Source: Phenylobacterium sp.
Lineage (GTDB): Bacteria > Pseudomonadota > Alphaproteobacteria > Caulobacterales > Caulobacteraceae
Assembly: GCA_020402585.1 (NCBI GenBank)
Contig: JADBZH010000053.1
Span: 62,001 to 126,000, forward strand
Length of the DNA: 64,000 nt
Reading direction: 5' to 3'
Position 1 is the first letter of the stretch, and the number at the start of each line of letters is the position of its first letter. Position numbers and translations under genes: made by a program. A model generated the notes under the pieces. The model was not told the origin of the DNA. It saw only the letters and a program-made list of their open reading frames with translations, and did not search any database. Shown here one piece after another: positions 57,101 through 64,000 of this stretch.

Positions 57101-57531
57101 CGCTCAACGCCTTCAGGGCTGCGGTGAACCGGTTCGACCTCCCGGTCGGCGTGGTGCCCAAGGGCTACAACCGCAACCCTGATGTGAACCAGGTGGATCT
57201 GCAGATCAGCCAGGAAGTCCCGACCCCGATCCAGGGTCACAAGTTCAAGGTGGTTCTGGATGTCTACAACGTCCTCAACCTGATGAACGATAGCTGGGGA
57301 ACCATCGAAGAGTACGGCGCCACAGGCTCGGGCCAGGGCAACAACCGGATCGTCGACGTTCAGTGCGCGACGGCGACGGGCGCCGCGGCGGGAACCGGCA
57401 GCCCGGTCTGCGCCCGGTACCGTTACTCGAACCCGAGTTCCACGGCCCTGACCCGGTCCTTCGCGGGTCGCCCGGGGGCGAACAACCCGTCTCTCTGGGC
57501 CGCGCAGATCTCGCTTCGCTATCAGTTCTAA
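54151..57531 (+). CDS. TonB-dependent receptor, Oar-like
   Basis: The 1126-residue outer-membrane protein has a signal peptide (cleaved after AFA near residue 27), a carboxypeptidase-regulatory-like beta domain (about 32-110; GDGASVANATVTVVHTPSG), a plug domain (TTAVDEVIVTAARNPEAG ... RITIDGASVQDDFGL), a long 22-strand barrel, and a final aromatic SLRYQF. It lacks FecA-type signalling and resembles Oar proteins, whose ligands are usually unknown. ATG 54151 follows AGAAGGGG; a longer frame adds an implausible leader. It lies upstream of the agmatine genes. Confidence 0.93.
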   Translation: MMSTRTLANSAAVAALMCAMAVPAFAQETTSAIRGQLEGNDGASVANATVTVVHTPSGTRSITRSGADGVFDARGLRVGGPYTVTVSAPGYETETVSGVVLTQAETLRLNIDLISTTAVDEVIVTAARNPEAGNSGVASTLSRPSIEAVVSVTRDIRDLARRNLLTSTNAQADGGVSIAGSNPKLNRITIDGASVQDDFGLNSGGLPTLRGPISIDAVEQFTVQSVPYDVENGDFQGGAIDIVLRSGGNDFTGSAFVNYLNDGLVGEKVKGRSIPQTISQTNYGGFLSGPILADRLFFALSYEKYESSEAVVTGPTGAGFANSISGVTQSTIDQVVGILNNSYATKFDAGGIPRNTPILDEKYSAKLDWNINDQHRASFTYRYSLSEVITRPNLNAGTAGLSSNFYLTGEDDTSYVGELNSQWTDSLNTQIRISQRDYVRQQMPDSGQEFSELQICSAATSDAVLTTCASGFSNVRIGPDAFRQANELETKNLNIQAKATYALGDHLFKIGFESQNIEVINLFVPSSDGVYYFDSINDFQLGRANRLTYSNAPSGNPFDAAAKFKYQQNSLYLQDVLDISTDLQVTAGFRYDWYSSDDKPIANPFFRDRNGFSNQTTYDGKSILMPRLAFKYDPNESIRITGGAGIFAGGIPDVLLSTSFSTTGYAAAGVTIERNADGTFRELGNNVAFTQAAGASALNVNRADARFGYDLPSAVTGLVTPTILPTASEVIALNPAFQIPSSWKFFLSGSIDLPFGFKAQTDLVVTEVISTLRYTDFKVRPLLLNGQQQFTPDGRLRYDGLNMTDAARAAAGVGGTNVQTAADLVVGDDKRGKGYVAAVGLSRGFFDDDLNVSVGYVRQNLEESTSGLRFGTTSGSLYASQLAAAEDPNSDAYGRGYEEVRDRAKIELSYEKAFFADAKTRISFFGEFRSGRPFNVTMASQGGNRSPVFGTNRGAYQLYVPDFAADANPNDLDVGFVTFDSVNTLNAFRAAVNRFDLPVGVVPKGYNRNPDVNQVDLQISQEVPTPIQGHKFKVVLDVYNVLNLMNDSWGTIEEYGATGSGQGNNRIVDVQCATATGAAAGTGSPVCARYRYSNPSSTALTRSFAGRPGANNPSLWAAQISLRYQF

Positions 57532-57555
57532 GGCCCAGGAAGGGTCACCTTTCAG

Positions 57556-57589
57556 GGGGCGGTCCGGCGACGGGCCGCCCCTTTCTCTT
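57556..57589 (+). terminator. Rho-independent terminator after the TonB receptor
   Basis: GGGGCGGTCCG (57556-57566) pairs with CGGGCCGCCCC (57571-57581), 11 bp with one G-U pair and a GCGA loop, then TTTCTCTT. It lies 24 bases after the receptor stop and separates it from aguA. Confidence 0.8.
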
Positions 57590-57665
57590 GCGGGCTCTGT
57601 CCAGGCGCTTGACGCGGGGGCCAGCCTCGCCCATCTGCCCGCGTCCCTTGAGGGAGAACCGCGCC

Positions 57666-58664
57666 ATGTCCCGCCCCGTTCCCGCCGAATGGGCCCCGCA
57701 CAGGGCCATGTGGCTGGGCTTTCCCAGTCACGAGGACCTCTGGGAGGACAATCTCGCCCCCGCCCAGGACGAGGTGGAGGCCCTGGCCCGCGCTCTGGCC
57801 GGTCCCGGCGGCGAGGCTGTGCGCCTGATGACGGGCTCGGCGGCGGGCGAGGCGGAGGCCCGGCGTCGGCTGGGCGGCCTCGAGGGTATCGAGATCATCC
57901 CCGGCCGCTTCGGCGACGTCTGGCTCCGCGACACCGGTCCTATCTTCCGGGCGTCGGACACCGCCGTGGGCTTCACCTTCAACGGCTGGGGCGGCAAGTA
58001 CGACCTGCCCCACGATGACGAGGTGGCGGCGCAGATCGCCGACCACGCCGGCGCCGTCCTGGCGCGCAGCGACGCCATCCTTGAGGGCGGCGCCCTGGAC
58101 CACGACGGCCAAGGGACGGTGCTCACCACCCGCCAATGCCTCCTCAACTCCAACCGTAACGCGGGCTGGACCGAGGCGCGGGCCGAGGCTGTGCTGACCC
58201 GCGATCTGGGCGCCCGAAAGGTGCTCTGGCTGGGGAATGGCCTGCAGAACGACCATACGGACGGCCATGTCGACAACCTGGCCCGCTTCGCCGCCCCTGG
58301 GGTGGTGCTCTGCCCCGTGGCCTTCGGCGCGGGAGACCCCAATGGCGGGGTCTACGATACCGCCGCCCGGGCCCTGGCCGACATGACCGACGCGGAAGGC
58401 CGGCGCCTGAAGGTGGTCCGCATCCCCTCGCCGGGTTGGGTGGAGGTGGATGGGGTTGGCGGCGCGCCGGCCAGCCACATGAACTTCATCATCGCCAACC
58501 GCGCCGTGATCCTGCCAGTCTACGGCGAGGGCCTGGCCGGGACCCTGGCCGCCCAGGGCCTGTCCGAAGCCTTCCCGGGCCGTGAGGTGATCGCCCTGCC
58601 GTCCAACGCCCTCCTGTCCGGGGGCGGGTCCTTCCACTGCATCTCCCAGCAGGAGCCGGCCTGA
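57666..58664 (+). CDS. aguA: Agmatine deiminase
   Basis: AguA turns agmatine into N-carbamoylputrescine and ammonia. The 332-residue protein has the PAD-like motifs: EWAPHRAMWLGFPSHEDLW, DVWLRDTGPIF, FNGWGGKYDLPHDDEVA, LEGGALDHDGQGTVLTT, HTDGHVDNLARF and the catalytic cysteine in GGGSFHCISQQ. ATG 57666 follows AGGGAG. The stop shares a base with aguB (TGATG). Confidence 0.95.
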   Translation: MSRPVPAEWAPHRAMWLGFPSHEDLWEDNLAPAQDEVEALARALAGPGGEAVRLMTGSAAGEAEARRRLGGLEGIEIIPGRFGDVWLRDTGPIFRASDTAVGFTFNGWGGKYDLPHDDEVAAQIADHAGAVLARSDAILEGGALDHDGQGTVLTTRQCLLNSNRNAGWTEARAEAVLTRDLGARKVLWLGNGLQNDHTDGHVDNLARFAAPGVVLCPVAFGAGDPNGGVYDTAARALADMTDAEGRRLKVVRIPSPGWVEVDGVGGAPASHMNFIIANRAVILPVYGEGLAGTLAAQGLSEAFPGREVIALPSNALLSGGGSFHCISQQEPA

Positions 58665-59542
58665 TGACCCGAAAGCTGACTGTCGCGGCCCTTCAGAGCG
58701 CCTACGGCGCCGACCGGGACGCGAACATCGCCCGCACGGCCGACCTGATCCGGCAGGCTGCGGACAGGGGCGCCCAGGTCATCCTGCCCTCGGAGCTCTT
58801 CCAGGGCCCCTACTTCTGCGTCGCCCAGGAAGAGCGCTGGTTCGCCGAGGCCCATCCCTGGCGCGAGCACCCCTGCGTCACCGCCCTCGCGCCCCTGGCC
58901 GCCGAGCTGAGCGTCGTCCTGCCCATCTCGATCTTCGAGCGCCAGGGTCCGCACTACTTCAACAGCCTGGTGATGGTGGACGCCGACGGGTCCCTGCTGG
59001 GCCTCTACCGCAAGAGCCACATCCCCGATGGCCCCGGCTACATGGAGAAGTACTACTTCCGCCCCGGCGACACCGGCTTCCGGGTCTGGGACACCCGCTT
59101 TGGCCGCGTCGGCGTCGGGATCTGCTGGGACCAGTGGTATCCGGAGTGCGCCCGGGCCATGGCCCTGATGGGCGCCGAGGTGCTGCTTTATCCCACGGCC
59201 ATCGGCTCCGAGCCGCATGACGCCAGCCTCGACACCGCCGCGCCCTGGCGCCGGGCCATGCAGGGGCATGCGGTCTCCAACGTCATTCCGGTGGTGGGCG
59301 CGAACCGCACCGGCTTCGAGCCCTGGGAGGGTTATCCCGGCGGCGGCCAGGGCTTCTACGGCTCCAGCTTTATCGCCGATCACCGGGGTGACCTGGTCGC
59401 GGACATGGGGCGGGACGAGGAGGGGGTGGCCGTCGCGACCTTCGACCTCGACTTCCTCGCCAGGCACCGGGCGGCCTGGGGCTTCTTCCGGGATCGCCGG
59501 ACCGACCTCTACGGGGCGCTGACCGCGCCGAGGCCCGCATGA
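58664..59542 (+). CDS. aguB: N-carbamoylputrescine amidase
   Basis: This nitrilase-superfamily enzyme releases putrescine from N-carbamoylputrescine. The catalytic triad is visible: Glu in LPSELFQGPYF, Lys in YRKSHIPDGPGY and Cys in GICWDQWYPE. The 292-residue length and the GPGYMEKYYFRPG segment match AguB. It overlaps aguA by one base and the GNAT gene by 4 bases, so the three form one operon. Confidence 0.95.
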   Translation: MTRKLTVAALQSAYGADRDANIARTADLIRQAADRGAQVILPSELFQGPYFCVAQEERWFAEAHPWREHPCVTALAPLAAELSVVLPISIFERQGPHYFNSLVMVDADGSLLGLYRKSHIPDGPGYMEKYYFRPGDTGFRVWDTRFGRVGVGICWDQWYPECARAMALMGAEVLLYPTAIGSEPHDASLDTAAPWRRAMQGHAVSNVIPVVGANRTGFEPWEGYPGGGQGFYGSSFIADHRGDLVADMGRDEEGVAVATFDLDFLARHRAAWGFFRDRRTDLYGALTAPRPA

Positions 59543-60084
59543 TCGTCACCGACCGGCTCGTTCTGCGGCCCTGGACGGAGGCCGACCGCCCAGCCTTCGC
59601 CGCGATCAACGGCGATCCCCGGGTCCACGACTGGCTCGGCGGGCCCATCACGGCCGAGGCGACCGACGCCCTGATCGACCGAATCAACGCCGGGATCGCG
59701 GCGGACGGCTTCGGCCTCTGGGCGGCGGAGCTGCGCATGGACGGCCGCCTTGCGGGGATGATCGGCCTGTCCCGCGTGGCCGAAGGAAACCTGCCGGTCG
59801 GTCCCTGCGTAGAGATCGGCTGGCGGCTGCACCCGGATGTCTGGGGGCAGGGGCTGGCCTCTGAGGGCGCCCGGGCGGCCCTGGACTGGGGCCTCGGTCC
59901 GGGAGGGATTCCCGAGATCCTGGCCTTCACGGCGACGACCAACCTGGCTTCCCAGGCGGTCATGCGCCGGATCGGCATGGTCGCCGACCCGACGCGCGAC
60001 TTCGACCATCCGCGCCTGGCGGAGGGACACCCCCTTCGCCGGCACGTGGTCTGGACGACCAGGGCCCCAGACGTCGACGCATGA
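59539..60084 (+). CDS. GNAT-family N-acetyltransferase
   Basis: The 181-residue protein has the RimJ-type start IVTDRLVLRPWTEADRPAFAAIN, the acetyl-CoA region EIGWRLHPDVWGQGLASEGARAAL and the closing NLASQAVMRRIGMVADPTRDF. It overlaps aguB by 4 bases. Because it follows a putrescine-forming pair, a polyamine could be its substrate, but the family is too broad to say. Confidence 0.87.
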   Translation: MIVTDRLVLRPWTEADRPAFAAINGDPRVHDWLGGPITAEATDALIDRINAGIAADGFGLWAAELRMDGRLAGMIGLSRVAEGNLPVGPCVEIGWRLHPDVWGQGLASEGARAALDWGLGPGGIPEILAFTATTNLASQAVMRRIGMVADPTRDFDHPRLAEGHPLRRHVVWTTRAPDVDA

Positions 60085-60144
60085 GCCCTGAGCCAGAGGT
60101 CGGCTGAAGCGGTCAGAGCGGCGCTGGGGGGGCGGCAGCGCCTC

Positions 60145-60252
60145 TGACCCCCTCCGGCCCGCTACGCGGTCCACCTCCCCCTGGGGGGAGGAATGACTGA
60201 GCCAATTGCTCCCCCAAGGGGGAGCTCCCGGCGAAGCCGGGTGAGGGGGTCA
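60145..60252. repeat. 108-bp palindromic intergenic repeat element
   Basis: Outer arms TGACCCCCTC (60145-60154) and GAGGGGGTCA (60243-60252) are perfect inverted copies. Inside lie CTCCCCCTGGGGGGAG, CTCCCCCAAGGGGGAG and CCCGGCGAAGCCGGG hairpins. Such GC-rich nested palindromes are typical of REP-like mobile intergenic units. The element sits between the GNAT gene and the convergent hydratase gene. No tRNA or transposase is near. Confidence 0.75.
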
Positions 60253-60317
60253 ACGGCGATTCAGTCGCCCCCCCGGCCCGGGGCATGACCCGGTGAGCAG
60301 GTCTCCGGGTCTAGAAC

Positions 60318-61199
60318 CTAGCGCAGGACCGTCAGGCCGTTGCGGATGACGGTGACGTTGCGGGCCTTCACCCGGGCCTCGAACGAGATGGTCTTGCCGT
60401 CCTTCCAGATGTCCACCGTGATCACATCGCCCGGGAAGACCGGCGAGGAGAACCGGGCCTGGTGGGAATAGATCTGGTCGGCGTCGAACCCGGTCACTTC
60501 CTGCAGGATGGCCCGGCAGGTGATGCCGTAGGTGCACAGGCCGTGCAGGATGGGCCGGTCGAAGCCCGCCTTCTTCGCCACGCCGGGGTCTGAGTGCAGG
60601 GGGTTGCGGTCGCCGTTCAGGCGGTAGAGCAGGGCCTGGTCCTCGCGGGTCGCGAAGTCGACGGAGATGTCCGGCGCCCGGGTCGGCACGGCGTGCGGCT
60701 CGGGGGTGCCCTCGGAGGGGCCGCCGAAGCCGCCGTCGCCGCGGGCGAAGGTGGATCCCGTCAGGGTGGCGACCTTCTCGCCCTTCTCGTCGGTCCAGAC
60801 GGTCTCGTTGATGATGACCGCGCCCTTGCCCTCGCCCTTGTCATAGGCGCCAATGGTGCGCCCCTCGGCGGTGAAGGTCCCGCTTGTGGGCAGGGGCTTG
60901 TGAAGCTCGACCTTCTGCTCGCCGTGGACGACCATCAGGAAGTTGATCTGGCTGGGCCGGTGGCCCGGCGGCATCTCGGGGGCTGGGCCCGCGGCGCCAC
61001 GCAGGGCGGCGGCCAGCACGGTGGCGGCGGTCGGGACCACCTTCAGGCCCTTCTCATAGACAAAGGCCAGTTCAGTCTCGTCCATCGGGTCCTGGCCCAG
61101 GCCGATGCCGAGGGCGTAGAGCATCACGTCCTTGTCGCCATACGAGAAGGTCCGCGGGGCGGTGCGCTGCTGCAGGATGTCCGGATAAAAGATCGCCAT
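60318..61199 (-). CDS. MaoC-like (R)-specific enoyl-CoA hydratase
   Basis: The 293-residue protein has a two-hotdog arrangement; the C-terminal hydratase 2 motif YRLNGDRNPLHSDPGVAKKAGFDRPILHGLCTYG is intact with its Asp and His. The N-terminal half (MLYALGIGLGQDP ... KVVPTAATVLAAAL) is typical of peroxisomal-type hydratase 2. It hydrates trans-2-enoyl-CoA. ATG 61199 follows GAGAGGGAACG. It is divergent from sapC. Confidence 0.92.
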   Translation of the reverse strand: MAIFYPDILQQRTAPRTFSYGDKDVMLYALGIGLGQDPMDETELAFVYEKGLKVVPTAATVLAAALRGAAGPAPEMPPGHRPSQINFLMVVHGEQKVELHKPLPTSGTFTAEGRTIGAYDKGEGKGAVIINETVWTDEKGEKVATLTGSTFARGDGGFGGPSEGTPEPHAVPTRAPDISVDFATREDQALLYRLNGDRNPLHSDPGVAKKAGFDRPILHGLCTYGITCRAILQEVTGFDADQIYSHQARFSSPVFPGDVITVDIWKDGKTISFEARVKARNVTVIRNGLTVLR

Positions 61200-61396
61200 G
61201 AGATCGTTCCCTCTCCATGGGCGGCTCCGCCGCCGTTTCTTATGGGGTGATTGAAGCGGCTCGGACTCTGTCGTGCAAGCCGCCGCCGCCCGGATTTGCC
61301 GCCAATCCTGCAATCGGTTAGAAGCGGCGGCTTCTGCAGCGTCGGGTCCACCGTCGCTGCGCTTGCGGCATTCGCCCTCCAGACCCAAGGCATTCC

Positions 61397-62206
61397 ATGG
61401 CGACCCCCACCCAGATCAACCGCGGCGGCCAGATCAGCGGCACTGTCCTGTTCTACAACAAGCCGGAGCCCCTCTCGCCCGAGCTGCACAAGACCATGGG
61501 GGTCAAGCGCCTGGACGGCCCCTTCGGCTTCGCCCGGACCGGCCATGCCGTGCCCCTGACGGTCACGGAGTTCAGCATCGCCTGCCTGACCTTCCCGATC
61601 ATCTTCGTCGGCGAGGACAAGACCCCCCTGGCGGTGATGGGCCTGAATGCCGAGCAGAACATGTTCCTGAGGGACGACGGCCTGTTCGATCCGGGCATCT
61701 ATGTCCCGGCCTACGTCCGTCGCTACCCCTTCGTCTTCGCCAATGATGACGCCGCCCAGCAGTCGATCCTGTGCATCGACCGCTCTGCGGAGTTCGTTGT
61801 TGAGGGCGGCGACCTGCCCTTCTTCAACGAGGACGGCTCGCCCAGCGAGTACACCCAGAACTGCATCGAGTTCTGCAACAACTACGAGATCGAGCGCCAG
61901 AAGACCCTGGCCTTCGTCCAGATCCTCAAGGACCTGGACCTGTTCGAGGTCAAGCGCGCGACCCACACGCCGGTCAATCCCGACGGGACGGCCGGCGAGC
62001 CCCAGCAGATCGCCGAGTATTTCGGGATCTCGGAAGAGAAGCTCAACGCCCTGCCGAACGAAAAGCTGGTGGAGCTCCGCGACAATGGGGCCCTGCAGCA
62101 GATCTACGCCCACCTGATCAGCCTGTTTGGCTGGGACCGGCTGGTGGCCCTGCAGATCTACAAGACCTCCGAGGCTGAGGCCCGGGCGGCCGGCCTGTCG
62201 GTCTAG
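61397..62206 (+). CDS. SapC-family protein
   Basis: The 269-residue protein matches the SapC family: FYNKPEPLSPELHKTMGVKR, AVPLTVTEFSIACLTFPIIF, ALMGLNAEQN-type (here AVMGLNAEQNMFLRDDGLF) and IYVPAYVRRYPFVFA. Function is unclear; the family is widespread in Caulobacterales and sphingomonads, often near TonB receptors or 2OG-type hydroxylases. It is monocistronic; its stop overlaps the convergent thioesterase-like gene by 4 bases. Confidence 0.9.
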   Translation: MATPTQINRGGQISGTVLFYNKPEPLSPELHKTMGVKRLDGPFGFARTGHAVPLTVTEFSIACLTFPIIFVGEDKTPLAVMGLNAEQNMFLRDDGLFDPGIYVPAYVRRYPFVFANDDAAQQSILCIDRSAEFVVEGGDLPFFNEDGSPSEYTQNCIEFCNNYEIERQKTLAFVQILKDLDLFEVKRATHTPVNPDGTAGEPQQIAEYFGISEEKLNALPNEKLVELRDNGALQQIYAHLISLFGWDRLVALQIYKTSEAEARAAGLSV

Positions 62207-62595
62207 CGCGCGAAGACCGAGCGGGTCAGGCAGGAGAAGACCAGGCGGCCCGCCTCGTCCAGCAGGTCATGCTGGGCGATGACGATTCCCTTGCCGTCGC
62301 CGACGGGGTCCTTGCCCATGATGGTCATCCGGCCGCGAAGGACTTCACCGGCCGGAGGGTTGCGGACCCAGCGCAGGGCGTCGACGCCCAGGCGCTTGGT
62401 CTGCGGCCAGCCGATGGTGGCCAGGGCGTCCAGCCGGCTCCAGATCGCGTAGACCATGGCGTCCGGCGCCCCGCGGTCAGCGGGCCAGCCGGGGGCGAAG
62501 GCCTCGATGAAGGCCTCAAGGGCCCGGCCATCCACTCGGAAGTCGCCCAGGGGCGCCACCTGGCCGATCTCGATCTCGTCAAACCTGCCCGGCAC
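62203..62595 (-). CDS. Hotdog-fold thioesterase/dehydratase-like protein
   Basis: The 130-residue protein has the layout of a single hotdog domain: GQVAPLGDFRVDGRALEAFIEAFAP, then a central helix region and strands (LRGRMTIMGKDPVGDGKGIVIAQHDLLDEAGRLVFSCL). It resembles MaoC/FabZ-like hotdog proteins with an unidentified CoA substrate. The start is GTG 62595 preceded by AAGGGAG. Confidence 0.7.
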   Translation of the reverse strand: MPGRFDEIEIGQVAPLGDFRVDGRALEAFIEAFAPGWPADRGAPDAMVYAIWSRLDALATIGWPQTKRLGVDALRWVRNPPAGEVLRGRMTIMGKDPVGDGKGIVIAQHDLLDEAGRLVFSCLTRSVFAR

Positions 62596-62751
62596 GCTCG
62601 GGTCTCCCTTTCACCGTCTGGCAAACGAGGTGATCATGGGGCCTGACGCGCCCGAAATCGAGCCCCGCCATCCGATGGCTGCAGATTGCCATGGCGGGGC
62701 GTCGGACCATATTAGGCGCGGACCCGGTCTGCGTGACCGTCGGGGGATGAC

Positions 62752-64000
62752 ATGCTCAGGACACTGCTCGCCGGCCTCGTGGCCCTGCTGGCCCTTTCGG
62801 CCAGCCTTGCAGCCTCCCCGTCCCATGCCGGGCCGGTGCGCACCGGTCACCTCACCGCCGAACTCGCCGCCGCCACGGTGGGGGTCGCGCCCGGCCAGGA
62901 GGTCCAACTGGTCCTGCGCCAGGACATTGACAAGGGCTGGCACACCTACTGGCGCAACTCCGGGGATTCCGGTGCGCCGACCGAGCTGATCTGGACCCTG
63001 CCCCCCGGCTGGTCGGCCGGCGACCTCGTCTGGGCTCCGCCGTCGCGCAAGCCCATTGGGCCCCTCATGAACTATGGCTATTCAGGCGAGGTCCTCCTGC
63101 CGGTGACCGTCCGGGCCCCGGCTTCCGCCCGGCCCGGCGACACGGTCACCCTTCGGGCGAAGGCCGCCTTCCTCGTCTGCTCGGACGTCTGCATCCCTGA
63201 GGACGCCGATCTTTCTCTGGATCTCAAGGTGGTGGCGGGCGCCCCGGCCCCGGACCCTGTCTGGGCGCCCCGGGTCGAGGCGGCCCTGGCGGCGGTCCCG
63301 CGACCGGGCCAGGTGCAGGCCGTCCTGTCCAGCGGCCCGGCCGGACTCCGGATCGCCGCTACGGGCGCGGTCATCGCTGGAGGAACGGTCCGGGACGCCT
63401 ACTTCTACCCCTATGCCGCGGGGGTCATCGACCACGCCGCCCCCCAGTCGGTGGATCGAGGGCCCGACGGCCTGACCTTGACCCTGAAACCCGCTCCCGC
63501 CGACGCCGCGCCGGCCTCGCTGACCGGCGTGCTCTCGGTGGACGGCAAGGTCTACGAGATCGAGGCGGCTGCGGGAGAGGCGCCTCCTGGCGCCGGCGGC
63601 CTCGGACCTCCGCCTTCGGCTGCGCAGGCCGCCGGGGGCGCCGGGGGGCTGGCCGGGGCGATCGCCTTCGCCTTCCTCGGCGGCCTGATCCTGAACCTCA
63701 TGCCCTGCGTCTTTCCCGTCCTGGCCATGAAGGCCGCCTCCCTGGCCGGGCATGGGCATGACCGGCGCGCCGCCCGCCTGCAGGGCCTGGCCTTCCTGGC
63801 CGGCGTCATGGCCACCTTCCTGGCGCTCGCCGCTCTCCTGCTGGTCGTCCGCGCCGGCGGGGCCGCCGTGGGGTGGGGATTCCAGCTCCAGTCTCCACCC
63901 GTGGTGGCGGGCCTCGCCCTCCTCATGCTGGCGGTGGGCCTGAACATGTCGGGCCTGTTCGAGATCGGCGCCTCCCTGCAGGGGATCGGTGCGGGAGCGG
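62752..64000 (+). CDS. Thiol:disulfide interchange protein, DsbD family (3' end outside window)
   Basis: About 416 residues are visible. A signal peptide (MLRTLLAGLVALLALSASLAASPSHA) leads an N-terminal periplasmic domain with WHTYWRNSGDSGAP and a redox-type FLVCSDVCIPED motif, followed by the start of the membrane domain (FLGGLILNLMPCVFPVLAMK) with its first Cys-containing helix. DsbD moves electrons from cytoplasmic thioredoxin to periplasmic disulfides. The membrane and C-terminal thioredoxin parts continue beyond 64000. Start ATG 62752 follows GGGGGATGAC. Confidence 0.9.
   Translation, partial: MLRTLLAGLVALLALSASLAASPSHAGPVRTGHLTAELAAATVGVAPGQEVQLVLRQDIDKGWHTYWRNSGDSGAPTELIWTLPPGWSAGDLVWAPPSRKPIGPLMNYGYSGEVLLPVTVRAPASARPGDTVTLRAKAAFLVCSDVCIPEDADLSLDLKVVAGAPAPDPVWAPRVEAALAAVPRPGQVQAVLSSGPAGLRIAATGAVIAGGTVRDAYFYPYAAGVIDHAAPQSVDRGPDGLTLTLKPAPADAAPASLTGVLSVDGKVYEIEAAAGEAPPGAGGLGPPPSAAQAAGGAGGLAGAIAFAFLGGLILNLMPCVFPVLAMKAASLAGHGHDRRAARLQGLAFLAGVMATFLALAALLLVVRAGGAAVGWGFQLQSPPVVAGLALLMLAVGLNMSGLFEIGASLQGIGAGA

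Noticed and set aside
60145-60252. CRISPR array or tRNA gene
   Set aside because: There is only one unit with nested inverted repeats, no direct-repeat/spacer pattern and no cloverleaf with a T-loop.

Overview
This is a gene-dense, very GC-rich chromosomal window from an alphaproteobacterium, most likely of the order Caulobacterales (Phenylobacterium/Caulobacter/Brevundimonas relatives). The grounds are: an F1-only atpHAGDC operon next to a ctpA-yibQ-rppH string; a clear ChpT phosphotransferase (the CtrA-pathway protein); a SapC-family protein; an Oar-like TonB-dependent receptor; and GTG/TTG starts mixed with many 1-8 bp overlaps. I assign about 70 protein genes. I see no tRNA or rRNA, no insertion sequence, no phage gene and no CRISPR array. 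The window starts inside a hotdog-fold thioesterase gene and ends inside a DsbD-family gene.

Layout. 0.45-6.0 kb: F1 ATP synthase operon plus a secreted Pro/Ala-rich protein. 6.1-15.4 kb (minus strand): hydrolase, rppH, yibQ-like deacetylase, ctpA, a short LytM protein, rlmH, an inserted amidase, rsfS, nadD and a long ProA-like dehydrogenase. 15.5-18.6 kb: periplasmic molybdenum hydroxylase (IorB/IorA type) with a divergent cytochrome c. 18.6-23.3 kb: siroheme synthase-like protein, MHS-family transporter, glutaryl-CoA dehydrogenase-like enzyme, CysQ. 23.4-25.3 kb: ChpT, a single-domain response regulator and a divergent CheR. 25.3-29.4 kb: two small membrane proteins, hydrolase plus cupin, and an RTX/serralysin-type metalloprotease. 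29.5-35.1 kb: molybdenum cofactor cluster (mocA; moaA-moaD-moaE-moaB-moaC-moeA; xdhC). 35.2-43.8 kb: aldo/keto reductase-like protein without its catalytic residues, alanine dehydrogenase, MtgA, nitroreductase, WD40 protein, orphan ExbD, a CobW GTPase divergent from a CDF transporter, and a serine beta-lactamase-like protein. 43.9-47.7 kb: rplU-rpmA-GNAT-obgE-proB. 47.7-54 kb: CoA and organic-acid metabolism (CaiB-type transferase, FAH family, MaiA-like, carbonic anhydrase, 2OG-Fe oxygenase, scoAB, msrA). 54-60 kb: Oar-like receptor, agmatine deiminase, N-carbamoylputrescine amidase, GNAT. 60-64 kb: palindromic repeat, MaoC hydratase, SapC, thioesterase-like protein, DsbD start.

How genes work together. 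The Mo hydroxylase at 15.5-18.2 kb needs the molybdenum cytosine dinucleotide cofactor; the Moa/Moe/MocA/XdhC cluster 12-20 kb away supplies the full set for making and inserting it. aguA-aguB convert agmatine to putrescine. scoAB activates acetoacetate.

The most interesting large-scale signal is genomic. The conserved alphaproteobacterial string rplU-rpmA-obgE-proB-proA-nadD-rsfS-rlmH-ctpA-rppH is split exactly between proB and proA, and the halves lie on opposite strands about 32 kb apart. One inversion of the intervening segment would restore it. Other points worth a second look are two families of palindromic intergenic repeats at convergent gene ends, Ala/Lys/Pro-rich extensions on AtpD and L21, a coiled-coil-less LytM protein in the EnvC position, a divergent CheR beside ChpT, and a probable pseudo-aldo/keto reductase. 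I did not find a clearly new defence or mobile system. Intergenic gaps are all under 220 bases; those not listed as features hold nothing I can support.
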